Positions 9,213-17,379 of a stretch of DNA of 64,000 bases are shown here, piece by piece. The stretch is from JAHEKO01 sp965212505 (GTDB lineage: Bacteria > Acidobacteriota > Thermoanaerobaculia > Multivoradales > JAHEKO01), in the NCBI GenBank assembly GCA_965212505.1, contig OZ243123.1:1488001-1552000 (forward strand), given 5' to 3'. The translations under genes and the position numbers were made by a program. The notes beneath the pieces are model-generated. The model did not search any database, was not told the origin of the DNA, and saw only the letters and a program-made list of their open reading frames with translations. Numbering within the stretch: position 1 is the first letter of the stretch; every line of letters starts with the position of its first letter.

Positions 9213-10601
9213 CTACGCCTCCTTCTCCAGCCGGTCGCGTCGCAGAAACCGGCCTCGACCGGCTTCGACCTCGAGATCGCCGTTGCGGAAGACGATCGTG
9301 CCACCCGCCACGACAGCCGACGGCAGGCCGCGCACCTCGAGGCCCTCGTAGACACTCCGGTCGCAGCGGTGACGGTGATTTTGGGCGGAGATGGTGCCGG
9401 TCGCGTCGGCGTCCCAGACCACGAGATCCGCGTCCGAGCCGACGGCGATCGTCCCCTTCCGCGGGTAGAGGCCGAAGAGGCGTGCGGGCGTCGTCGAGAC
9501 GAGGTCGACGAACCGCTCGAGAGACAGTCTGCCAGTCGAGACGCCGTGCGTGTGGAGGAGACTGAGCCGATGCTCGATGCCGGGCGTGCCTCCGGGGATC
9601 TTGCGGAAGTCGTCGCGACCCAGCTCGCGCTGTTGACGGTCGAAGGGGCAGTGGTCGGTGGAGACGACCTGAAGGTCGCCCTCGAGGAGGCCTTGCCAGA
9701 GCGCCTCCTGATGACCGATGGGGCGAATCGGGGGCGCGCAGACGTAGTCGGCGCCGCGGAAGTCGGGTTTCTCGTAGACCGCATCGTCGAGGAGCAGGTA
9801 GTGAGGACAGGTCTCGGCGTACGCGCGGCGGCCCTCGGCTCGTGCGGCGGCGACGGCGCCGAGCGCCTCTCGACAGGTCACGTGGAAGAGGTAGAGCGTC
9901 GCACCCGTCCAGCGAGCGAGCTCGAGCGCGCGAGACGTGGCCTCACCTTCGAGCTCGGGGGGCCGGCTCCGGGCGTGGAACTTCGGTTCCGTGTCGCCGC
10001 GCTCGGCGTATCGGTCTCGGAGGTGTTCGATCATGTCGCCGTGCTCGGCGTGGACCACCATCAGGCTGCCGAGATCGGCCGTCGTCTGCATCGCCTGGAT
10101 GAGCTCCGTGTCTTCGAGCCCAACGACGTCTTTGTACGCCATGTAGGTCTTGAAGGTCGACAGACCCGCCTCCACCGACTCCGCCATCCAGCGGGCGGTC
10201 GACTCACCCCACCAGGTCACCGACATGTGGAAGCCGTAGTCCGCCACGGCGGCGGCCGCCTCCTTGCGGCGGTCTTCGAACGCGTCGAGAAAGTTCTCGC
10301 CTTTCTCCGGGTGAACAAAATCGATCAGCGTGGTCGTGCCGCCGGCGAGCGCTGCCGCGCTACCGCTCTCGAAGTCGTCGGCCGAGATCGTGCCGGCAAC
10401 GGGCAGCGACAGGTGAACGTGCGGGTCGACGCCGCCGGGTAGGACGTACCGCTCGTCGGCGTCCACGATCTCCTCGCCGTCGGGCTCGAGCTCGGGTCCG
10501 ATCTCGACGACCCGGCCATCATCGCAGCGAACGTCTGCTCGCCGGCGCTCGGTGGCGGTGACGATCGTGCCGTTCTTGAGCAGGAGGCGCGTGCGGCTCA
10601 T
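9213..10601 (-). CDS. hyuA: D-hydantoinase/dihydropyrimidinase-family cyclic amidohydrolase
   Basis: 462 residues, normal length for the dihydropyrimidinase family. Metal-centre motifs are present: DPHVHLSLP near 60 (HxH), FKTYMAYK near 150 (candidate carboxylated Lys), VVHAEHGD near 183, LYLFHVTC near 240 and VSTDHCPF near 317. The enzyme hydrolyses a cyclic amide ring. In this context (ygfK, ygeW, ygeY downstream, xdhD and ssnA in the same island) the substrate is probably a purine-derived ring (HyuA/YgeZ role) rather than a pyrimidine. It is the first gene of the four-gene minus-strand operon. The promoter lies in the 58-bp divergent gap shared with the purine permease. Confidence 0.87.
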   Translation of the reverse strand: MSRTRLLLKNGTIVTATERRRADVRCDDGRVVEIGPELEPDGEEIVDADERYVLPGGVDPHVHLSLPVAGTISADDFESGSAAALAGGTTTLIDFVHPEKGENFLDAFEDRRKEAAAAVADYGFHMSVTWWGESTARWMAESVEAGLSTFKTYMAYKDVVGLEDTELIQAMQTTADLGSLMVVHAEHGDMIEHLRDRYAERGDTEPKFHARSRPPELEGEATSRALELARWTGATLYLFHVTCREALGAVAAARAEGRRAYAETCPHYLLLDDAVYEKPDFRGADYVCAPPIRPIGHQEALWQGLLEGDLQVVSTDHCPFDRQQRELGRDDFRKIPGGTPGIEHRLSLLHTHGVSTGRLSLERFVDLVSTTPARLFGLYPRKGTIAVGSDADLVVWDADATGTISAQNHRHRCDRSVYEGLEVRGLPSAVVAGGTIVFRNGDLEVEAGRGRFLRRDRLEKEA

Positions 10602-10631
10602 CAGAGAGCGAGTTCCCAGGCCCGTTGGTCC

Positions 10632-10637
10632 ATCCTA
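10632..10637 (-). promoter_or_regulatory. TAGGAT -10-like box of the hyuA operon
   Basis: On the minus strand TAGGAT lies 30 bp before the hyuA ATG. The same hexamer precedes gdhA, xdhD, the NCS2 permease and the phosphatase gene in this window. No clear -35 partner is visible in the 58-bp gap. Confidence 0.5.
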
Positions 10638-10644
10638 GGCGCAC

Positions 10645-10650
10645 TATAAT
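10645..10650 (+). promoter_or_regulatory. TATAAT -10 box of the purine permease gene, near-leaderless start
   Basis: A perfect consensus TATAAT ends nine bases before the ATG at 10660. With normal spacing the transcript would start within about three bases of the start codon, so no Shine-Dalgarno leader is possible. It overlaps the divergent hyuA promoter region. Confidence 0.65.
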
Positions 10651-10659
10651 CGCCTACAC

Positions 10660-11967
10660 ATGGAGATCGTCGAGCGCCTCTTTGGCCTGCGGGCTCAGGG
10701 GACGACTGTTGCCACCGAGGTGCGGGCGGGAGTGGTGACGTTTCTCACCATGTCCTACATCCTGTTCGTGAACCCGCAGATCCTCGCGGGTGCGGGTCTC
10801 CCGCAAGGGGACGTCGCGGTAGCGACGGCGATCTCGGCGGCCGTGGCCAGCCTGGTCATGGGCTTCCTCGCGAACTATCCGTTTGCGCTTGCGCCCGGCA
10901 TGGGCTTGAACGCCTACTTCACCTACGGCGTGGTTCTCGGTCTGGGCGTTTCGTGGCAGACGGCGCTCGCCGCCGTCTTCGTCGAAGGTGTCCTGTTCCT
11001 AGCTCTTGCGGCGACCGGTGTCCGGACCGCGATGCTCCGGGCGATCCCGACCTCGATCAAGATTGCGATCATGAGCGGCATCGGTCTCTTCCTGGCGATC
11101 ATCGGTTTCCGGGGTGCCGGGCTCGTCGTCGACCATCCCGAGACGCTGGTGACCCTCGGCGACGTCACGCGCCCCGAAGCGCTCTTGTCTCTGGCCGGTC
11201 TGCTGATCATCGGCGTGCTGCTGTCTGCGAGGGTCCGCGGCTCGATGTTGGTCGGGATTCTCGCGGTGACGGTGGCCTGCTGGGCGCTTGGAGTCAGCCC
11301 GGCACCCGAGGCCGTCTTCAGCGCACCCAGCCTTCCTCAGGAGACGCTTCTGGCGCTCGACTTCGGAGGTCTTTTCAGTGTCAAGTTCCTGGTGATTGTG
11401 CTCGCCTTTCTGTTTGTCGACATCTTCGACACCGCGGGCACCTTGATCGGCGTCGGTCGGCTGGCCGGTTTTGTCGACGACAACGGAGAGCTGCCGCGTT
11501 CGAACCGGGCCTTTGCCGCCGACGCCGCCGGCACGATGGTCGGTGCGCTCGTGGGTACCAGCACGGTGACCAGCTACGTCGAGTCGGCCACGGGTGTCGA
11601 GGAGGGGGGACGAACCGGCCTCACCGCTGTTGTCGTCGGCCTTCTGTTTCTCGGATCGCTCTTCTTCGTACCCGTGGCGGTCGCGGTGCCCGCTGTGGCG
11701 ACGGCGCCCGCGTTGATCGTCGTCGGTGCGCTCATGATGCGCGGTGCTCGGGAGTTGGAGTGGTCGGAGCTCGACGAAGCGCTGCCGGCGTTTCTGGCGA
11801 TGGCGTCGATGCCGTTCACCTACTCGATCGCCAACGGCATCAGCCTTGGCATCGTCAGCTACGTTCTGATCAAGATGTTGCGCGGCAAGGTTCGCGAGGT
11901 ACACCCGGTTCTCTATCTGCTGGCGCTACTTCTCGTGCTTTTCTACGCGTTTCGCACAGGGGGCTGA
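10660..11967 (+). CDS. AzgA/PbuG-type NCS2 purine permease (adenine/guanine/hypoxanthine)
   Basis: 435 residues with about 12-14 hydrophobic segments. It carries signatures of the AzgA branch of the NCS2 family: TEVRAGVVTFLTMSYILFVN near residue 20, APGMGLNAYFTY near 85, FVDIFDTAGTLIGVG near 250 and the serine/threonine-rich GTSTVTSYVESATGV near 300. It is a proton-coupled inner-membrane importer of adenine, guanine or hypoxanthine. It is transcribed divergently from hyuA and supplies substrate to guaD and the xanthine dehydrogenases. The single start at 10660 is fixed by the upstream TATAAT and by the conserved N-terminus. It is followed after 7 bp by the ThrE-like gene, probably in the same transcript. 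Confidence 0.9.
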   Translation: MEIVERLFGLRAQGTTVATEVRAGVVTFLTMSYILFVNPQILAGAGLPQGDVAVATAISAAVASLVMGFLANYPFALAPGMGLNAYFTYGVVLGLGVSWQTALAAVFVEGVLFLALAATGVRTAMLRAIPTSIKIAIMSGIGLFLAIIGFRGAGLVVDHPETLVTLGDVTRPEALLSLAGLLIIGVLLSARVRGSMLVGILAVTVACWALGVSPAPEAVFSAPSLPQETLLALDFGGLFSVKFLVIVLAFLFVDIFDTAGTLIGVGRLAGFVDDNGELPRSNRAFAADAAGTMVGALVGTSTVTSYVESATGVEEGGRTGLTAVVVGLLFLGSLFFVPVAVAVPAVATAPALIVVGALMMRGARELEWSELDEALPAFLAMASMPFTYSIANGISLGIVSYVLIKMLRGKVREVHPVLYLLALLLVLFYAFRTGG

Positions 11968-11974
11968 GCGACGG

Positions 11975-13213
11975 ATGACCGACTCGCAGGCAGGTTCGCC
12001 GGTCTCGCCCGACGCGGTGCCTCGTGCGGCCCGCTTCCTGATGAAGCTGGCTGCGGCGCTTCACACCTACGGCATGCCCGCGCATCGGCTGGAGCTCGCT
12101 CTCCAGCAGATTGGCGATCGACTGGGTGTCGAAGGGCAATACCTGGCCACACCGACCTCGGTGGTCGCTTCGATCGGACCGCCGGGCTCGCACCAGACCT
12201 TCATGCAACGCTGCCCACCCGGCCGATTGAACCTCGGCAAGCAGGCGGAGCTCCACGATCTCATCGGCCAAGTCGCCGATCGAGAGACGACGCTCGAGGA
12301 AGCCGTCGAGACGCTCGAGTCGCTACGGGACGAGGCCGGCGCGGCGACCCGCTTCGCGTCTATCGTCGGTTTTGGTCTGGCGGCGGCGACCACGGCGGTC
12401 TTCTTCGATGGCGGGTCGCGAGAGGCTGTGGCTGCTGCTGGCGTTGGTCTTGTGATCGGGGCTCTGGTGCAGGCGACGTCGAGCTCGCCGCGGCTGGCAA
12501 TGGTGCTCCCCGGCCTGGCTGGGCTCGCCGCAGCGCTCCTCGGCGCTCTTGCCCAGCTGGTCATCGGTCCGGTGGTCGGAGTGATCCCGATTCTGGCAGG
12601 CCTCATCATTCTCATCCCGAGCCTCAACCTGACGATCGCGGTCAACGAGCTCGCCCACGCGCATCTGGTCGCCGGCACCGCACGACTCGGCGGCGCACTC
12701 ATGGCCTTTCTACAGATCGCCTTTGGCGTGGCGCTCGGCAACAAGCTGGTCGCCCGCTTCGGACTGGAGAGCGCCCCGTTGCCGGAGACTCTGCCGGTCT
12801 GGACGCTGGCGGTAGCGGTGGTGGTCGCCGGTGTGGCGTCGATGGTGCTCTTCCGCGCTCATGCGCACGATCTGCCCGTCATTTTGCTCAGCATCTCCAT
12901 CTCCTTTGCCGCAAGTCGCACCGCGGCGCTCGCCTTCGGCCCCGAGCTCGGGGTGCTGCTCGGCGCTTGGGCGATGGGGACGGTGGCCCATTTCGTCGCC
13001 CGGTGGCGCAATCACCCCTCGGCGATCGGCATCATCCCGGGCATTCTGCCGCTACTACCAGGTGGGCTCGGCTTCCAGACCTTCGCCGCTTTGGCCCAGC
13101 ACGATGTGCTCGCCGGCCTCCAGACCGGCGTCACCATGCTTTTTGTGGCGCTCTCGCTGGTTACCGGGCTGCTGCTGGCGAGCCTGACGAGCCGCAGCCG
13201 GCAGGCGTTCTGA
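11975..13213 (+). CDS. thrE: ThrE-family threonine/serine exporter-like protein
   Basis: 412 residues. The first ~125 residues form a soluble domain (ARFLMKLAAALHTYGMPAHR and following), typical of the DUF1212 half. After it come about ten hydrophobic helices, including PILAGLIILIPSLNLTIAVNELAHAH split over the middle repeat and GIIPGILPLLPGGLGF, corresponding to the DUF3815 half. Single-chain fusions of this type export threonine and serine and are driven by the membrane potential. Its place directly after a purine permease suggests it exports an amino acid or a small amine or acid arising from purine breakdown, but this is inference. The start ATG has only a weak purine-rich leader. Confidence 0.82.
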   Translation: MTDSQAGSPVSPDAVPRAARFLMKLAAALHTYGMPAHRLELALQQIGDRLGVEGQYLATPTSVVASIGPPGSHQTFMQRCPPGRLNLGKQAELHDLIGQVADRETTLEEAVETLESLRDEAGAATRFASIVGFGLAAATTAVFFDGGSREAVAAAGVGLVIGALVQATSSSPRLAMVLPGLAGLAAALLGALAQLVIGPVVGVIPILAGLIILIPSLNLTIAVNELAHAHLVAGTARLGGALMAFLQIAFGVALGNKLVARFGLESAPLPETLPVWTLAVAVVVAGVASMVLFRAHAHDLPVILLSISISFAASRTAALAFGPELGVLLGAWAMGTVAHFVARWRNHPSAIGIIPGILPLLPGGLGFQTFAALAQHDVLAGLQTGVTMLFVALSLVTGLLLASLTSRSRQAF

Positions 13214-13300
13214 GGTTCGAGGCCTACCGACACGGGAGTCCGTCCAGACTCCACGATATGCTCTGGCGGCTGTCACCATTCAGCAGTCTGGGGGACTCAG

Positions 13301-14539
13301 ATGAGGTGTCGAAGCCTTGTGCGAGCGCTGGTCTTCATGGCGGCCTGGTCGGTCGCGGCGATGGCCGCTGCGCAGGACCATTCCGTCGTCCTGACCGCCA
13401 ACGGCCTCTCGGGAGTGACCGTGCCCGCCGAGGCCTACGTCATGCTCCGCTGGGAGACCGACGGCGATCCGACCAACTGCCGGGCTTCTGGAGACTGGAG
13501 CGGGGCGAAGGACAAAGACCGCGGCCAGGAGCGTTCGAAGTTCCTGGTTGGCCCGGCGACGTTTACCCTCGAGTGCCGCAAGGCGGGCGTCGTCACGAGC
13601 GATACGGTCGAAGTCAACGTCAGTCATCGCTCGTTCGAAGGGGACGTGACGCTGCTTCAGACCGAAGCCTGCGATCCGATCGACGAGGGCGACTGCCTGC
13701 GACACGACTTCGAGGTCACCTGCAACGACCTCGCGCCGCGCACCGCAGAGGTCTGGGAGTACGACGCTCTGCTTCCCGAGACCCTGGGCGCGATGGTGTT
13801 CTCGGTGGGTGGCGAAGGCAAGGGGCGTTACGGCGGCGACGGCGGCGAGCGCGACGCCACGGTTCAGGCGCTGCGTGAGGCGGGCTTCCAGGTCTTTTCG
13901 ATCGGCTGGACGTCGGAGACCGGTTGGCAGGTCGAAGGGGCCGGGCTGTCTGAGCCGATGTGTGGCTACAGCCAGATCGTTCGGTGGCTGCACGAGTTCC
14001 TGATCGAGCGGCCTGACGTCGTCTGCGCTCAGGGGAACAGCGGTGGTTCCATGCAAATCGTTTACGGCATCGAGCTCTATCGGCTCGACGAGATCTTCGA
14101 CATGGTCATCCCGACCGCCGGGCCCAACTACAGCAGGATGGATTCGTTCTGCTTCGATCCGGAGTACCCGGCCTACGGCGGACCCAGTAAAGGGGGGAGT
14201 GTCGATTTCTTCAACGGCTGGGAGACCTGGCGCTGGTGTGAGAGGAGCGTGGGGGAAGACTGGCACGCGAAGGTGCTCGACAAGCAGTCGCTGCTCGCCG
14301 ACCTCCAGCATCGACGGCTGCACTACCCGCGCACAAAGGTGAACGCAATCGTCTCCGAGGGCGACCCGACCTGGGACCGCGCGAGCGTCTGGTTCGACGC
14401 GGTCAGCTCGGAGAAGGCGAACTTCTTCATCGAAGGCTCGATGCACGGCGTCGACCGCACCGCGGAGGGCGCGGCGAAGATTCGCGAGCTGGTGCTGACC
14501 GAGTGTTTCGATCGGTCGCAGGCCGAACCGAACCGCTAG
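13301..14539 (+). CDS. secreted alpha/beta-hydrolase-like protein
   Basis: 412 residues with a Sec signal peptide (MRCRSLVRALVFMAAWS to AAAQDHS). An N-terminal beta-rich domain follows (to ~residue 140), with paired cysteines near 65, 101 and 131. The C-terminal part begins with MVFSVGGEGKGRYGG. It carries the nucleophile elbow AQGNSGGSM near 247 (G-x-S-x-G), an acidic region EGDP near 353 and a candidate catalytic His in SMHGVD near 383, consistent with an alpha/beta-hydrolase triad. The substrate is unknown. The leader contains a GGGGG ribosome binding site close to the ATG. The gene stops one base before the convergent stop of the amidohydrolase at 14541. Confidence 0.6.
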   Translation: MRCRSLVRALVFMAAWSVAAMAAAQDHSVVLTANGLSGVTVPAEAYVMLRWETDGDPTNCRASGDWSGAKDKDRGQERSKFLVGPATFTLECRKAGVVTSDTVEVNVSHRSFEGDVTLLQTEACDPIDEGDCLRHDFEVTCNDLAPRTAEVWEYDALLPETLGAMVFSVGGEGKGRYGGDGGERDATVQALREAGFQVFSIGWTSETGWQVEGAGLSEPMCGYSQIVRWLHEFLIERPDVVCAQGNSGGSMQIVYGIELYRLDEIFDMVIPTAGPNYSRMDSFCFDPEYPAYGGPSKGGSVDFFNGWETWRWCERSVGEDWHAKVLDKQSLLADLQHRRLHYPRTKVNAIVSEGDPTWDRASVWFDAVSSEKANFFIEGSMHGVDRTAEGAAKIRELVLTECFDRSQAEPNR

Positions 14540-14540
14540 C

Positions 14541-15914
14541 TCACTCGACCCAACGTGCGGCCAAAGCCGCAAGCTTCGCCTCGAGCTCGGCTTCGTCGAG
14601 CCAGACCCCCGCGACGAGAACGCCCGCGGGGTCGGCGAGTCGGCCGATCTTCTTGAGCGGGTTCTTTTTCACTACCAGCAGATCGGCGCGCTTGCCGACT
14701 TCCACCGTTCCCGCCTCGTCGAGCTCGCCCAGAAACGCTGCGGCGTTGTAGGTGCCCGTCTGAATCGCTTCACGCGGCTTGAGGCCGGCCTCGACGAAGA
14801 GGCGCAGCTCGTCGTGAATCGAGAAGCCCGGGACGACCATGTCGACGCCTGTGTCGGTTCCCAGCAGGAGTCGATCCAGAGAGCCGAGCTGCCGTAGTCG
14901 CTTCGCAATGTGGAACTCGTAGCCGAGCTGGGTGCGCCAGAACTCGCGAGAGCCTCCGAAGTCGGGCCGTCGATAGCGATTCTGGTGGATCCAGATGTCG
15001 CGAATACTCGGTGGTAGGTACTGCATCTCAGGTCGATCGGCGAGCGCCTCGAACGTGGCGTCGTCGCGAATGTCGGCGATCGCCTCGTAGACGGCCAGAG
15101 TCCCGGTCACCCAAGCGCGACTGGCGGCGACGTCGACGGTCGGCTGCTCGAGCTGCTCTTCCGGCGGGATGGCGGTGCTGTTGAGGCTGGTCGACAGGAT
15201 CTCTTCGATGTGAGCGATCATCCAGGGCTCCTGGGCGATCGTGTCCTGAATGGGGAAGCCGGGCCGCAGAGCGTGGCCCACTACCGGTACGCCGACCTCG
15301 CGCGCCGTCTGGTGCACGCGCTCGAAAAAGGCCGGCGTCGTCACCGTGTGCGACTTGATGTAGTCGTAGCCGTCGCGTGCGAACTTGCGGATGTCAGCCT
15401 CGACAGCTTCCAGAGAGGAGCCGTAGCCGGCCTCATCGATAATCGGGCTGGCGACGTGCAGGTTGGGCCCGAGCAGCTTGCCTTTGCGCAGATCGCGGCG
15501 CCAGCGCAGGGCCTTCGGGAACCCCGACATGTCGAGGATGGTCGTCACTCCGTTGGCGAGGTAGAGCGAGTAGAGCTCCTCCACGGAGACCTTCTCGGGG
15601 AGGCCCGGCAGCGCGCCGCTGTGTGTGTGCAGGTCTGCGAGCCCGGGTAGGACGTAGAGTTTGTTCCGCCCGTCGATGACCTCGGCGCCGTCGGGTACCT
15701 CGACCTGGCTCGCCTTCCCGATCGCAGTGATGACGCCGGCTTCGACCAGAACGGTCTGTCGCTTCTTGAGCGCCTTCTTTACCGACGGATCGGTGTTCAC
15801 GACCCTCACGTTGACGAGGGCGATCGGCCCCTCCGCGGTGGCCGGCGCCGGCAGCAACCAGACCAACGCCGCCAGGGCGATCGGTACCGCTCGTAGCCAA
15901 TGTGTCGGGCTCAT
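14541..15914 (-). CDS. secreted imidazolonepropionase-like amidohydrolase
   Basis: 457 residues from the ATG at 15914, chosen over 15920 because GGAGG (15921-15925) is then correctly spaced. A signal peptide (SPTHWLRAVPIALAALVWLL, cleavage after ATAEG) puts it in the periplasm. Amidohydrolase motifs are GLADLHTHSG near 92, YIKSHTV (carboxylated-Lys candidate) near 190, VVGHALRPG near 218, IAHIEE near 237 and LLGTDTGVD near 345. Members of this family hydrolyse cyclic amides, dipeptides or organophosphates; the natural substrate here is unknown. It sits between the purine permease unit and guaD but has its own direction and leader, so a part in purine breakdown is possible but unproven. Confidence 0.75.
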   Translation of the reverse strand: MSPTHWLRAVPIALAALVWLLPAPATAEGPIALVNVRVVNTDPSVKKALKKRQTVLVEAGVITAIGKASQVEVPDGAEVIDGRNKLYVLPGLADLHTHSGALPGLPEKVSVEELYSLYLANGVTTILDMSGFPKALRWRRDLRKGKLLGPNLHVASPIIDEAGYGSSLEAVEADIRKFARDGYDYIKSHTVTTPAFFERVHQTAREVGVPVVGHALRPGFPIQDTIAQEPWMIAHIEEILSTSLNSTAIPPEEQLEQPTVDVAASRAWVTGTLAVYEAIADIRDDATFEALADRPEMQYLPPSIRDIWIHQNRYRRPDFGGSREFWRTQLGYEFHIAKRLRQLGSLDRLLLGTDTGVDMVVPGFSIHDELRLFVEAGLKPREAIQTGTYNAAAFLGELDEAGTVEVGKRADLLVVKKNPLKKIGRLADPAGVLVAGVWLDEAELEAKLAALAARWVE

Positions 15915-15981
15915 GGACATCCTCCGGCACCTCAGGGCCTGCCTTCGTTGATACGCCAGGCGGCCTCGATGGTTTCCTACT

Positions 15982-17379
15982 CTACGTGAGTCGCCTGCCG
16001 CGGACGTATGTGCCCGCGACCGCGATCTCGTGGCAGGCCATCAGCACGGTGAAGAGTCGGCCTTCGGACCGGCGGACCGGGTCGTCGCTGCGCAGGCCCC
16101 ACTCGAGACTGTTGGCGAGCGGTTCCCATCGCTGCGGGTCGATGACCACCAGGTCGGCCTCTTTGCCGGCGTCGAAGTTGCCGATGCGGTCCTCGAGGTC
16201 GAGGGCGCGCGCGCCGGCGACTGTGCCCAGGTGGAGAAGCTCTGCGGGGTGCAGCGCGACGCTTGCCGGATCGGCCTCGCTGATGTGAACCTTGTAGGCC
16301 GCGTTCAAGACGCTGGGGACAAACCAGCTGTCGCCGGCCGCGAAGTCGGTGCCGATGGCTACGTTGACTCCGGAGTCGAGGGTGCGGCGCCACGGCATGG
16401 TGCCGCTGCCCAAGAAGAGCTGGCTATTCGGACAGTGAGAGATCGAACTCTCGGTTTCGGCCAGCCGCTCCAGCTCGGCGTCCGTGCAGTGGACGCAGTG
16501 GGCGAGGACGCTGCGGCGGCCGAGTAGGCTGGAGCCGCCCTGGCGGCTGCCCGGGAGGAACCGACCGTCGTAGGTGTCGAGGTAGTTGTCGACGCCGTAG
16601 AGCTCCAGGACCGCCGCCACCTCGCCGTCCTGAGGGCTGTTGTTCTCGCTCAGATGGGAGGTGAAGTAGACACCCAGTGAGCGGTAGTGGTCGTAGAGCT
16701 CGCCGAGGGCGGCCAAGGTCTTCGGAGTGACCGAGAGCGAAAATCTGGGGACGATGGAGGTGTAGACGAGCGCCTCGTCGAGCTCGTTTGGTGCCGGATG
16801 CCAGCGCTCGATCTCTTCGCGTGTGAGGCGCAGCGCGTCCTCTTCGCCGGTGATCAGGGCCGCCGCCGCGTCGGGGCCGACGGTCTGAATGCCGCGGCCG
16901 ATGACGCCGCGTAGGCCGCGTCGCCGGTACTCTTCGAACAGGGCGTCCTGCGCGACCGGGAAGGCGGAACCGAAGACCAGCGAGGTTGTCGTTCCCGCCG
17001 AAATCAGCCGGTGACAGAACTCGCGCGCGGCGCCGGCCGCGAACTCGGCGTCGGCAAACCGGGCCTCGGCGGGGAAGATGCAGGTCTCCAGCCAGTCGAG
17101 AAGCTGGCCGCCGCCGTAGGCGTCGATCGAGTTCACTTGCGGATAGTGGATGTGGGTGTCGACGAAGCCCGGCAGGAGGAAGCTGTCTGCGTGATCCACA
17201 ACCTCGATCGGTGCGCCCGAGCGCTGAGGGCGTTCGCTGAAGCTGCCGCACCACTCGATCCGCCCGTCGTCGTCGATCAACAGCGCGCCGTCGGGTATCT
17301 CGACGAGGGCGTCGCGGGCCTCCTCGAGCGTCGGACGCCCGGCGAGGTGGAAGATGTGTCCACGGTGGAGGGTGCTCAT
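15982..17379 (-). CDS. guaD: guanine deaminase
   Basis: 465 residues, slightly longer than the usual ~440. Diagnostic motifs are PGFVDTHIHYPQ near 77 (family motif PGFVDTHIHxPQ), SHLSENN near 245, LAHCVHC near 292, ISHCPNSQLFLGSG near 312 and IGTDFAAG near 338. It converts guanine to xanthine and ammonia and so feeds the xanthine dehydrogenase encoded just upstream. Its ATG overlaps the xdhB stop as ATGA (17376-17379), so xdhA-xdhB-guaD form one translationally coupled operon. Confidence 0.92.
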   Translation of the reverse strand: MSTLHRGHIFHLAGRPTLEEARDALVEIPDGALLIDDDGRIEWCGSFSERPQRSGAPIEVVDHADSFLLPGFVDTHIHYPQVNSIDAYGGGQLLDWLETCIFPAEARFADAEFAAGAAREFCHRLISAGTTTSLVFGSAFPVAQDALFEEYRRRGLRGVIGRGIQTVGPDAAAALITGEEDALRLTREEIERWHPAPNELDEALVYTSIVPRFSLSVTPKTLAALGELYDHYRSLGVYFTSHLSENNSPQDGEVAAVLELYGVDNYLDTYDGRFLPGSRQGGSSLLGRRSVLAHCVHCTDAELERLAETESSISHCPNSQLFLGSGTMPWRRTLDSGVNVAIGTDFAAGDSWFVPSVLNAAYKVHISEADPASVALHPAELLHLGTVAGARALDLEDRIGNFDAGKEADLVVIDPQRWEPLANSLEWGLRSDDPVRRSEGRLFTVLMACHEIAVAGTYVRGRRLT

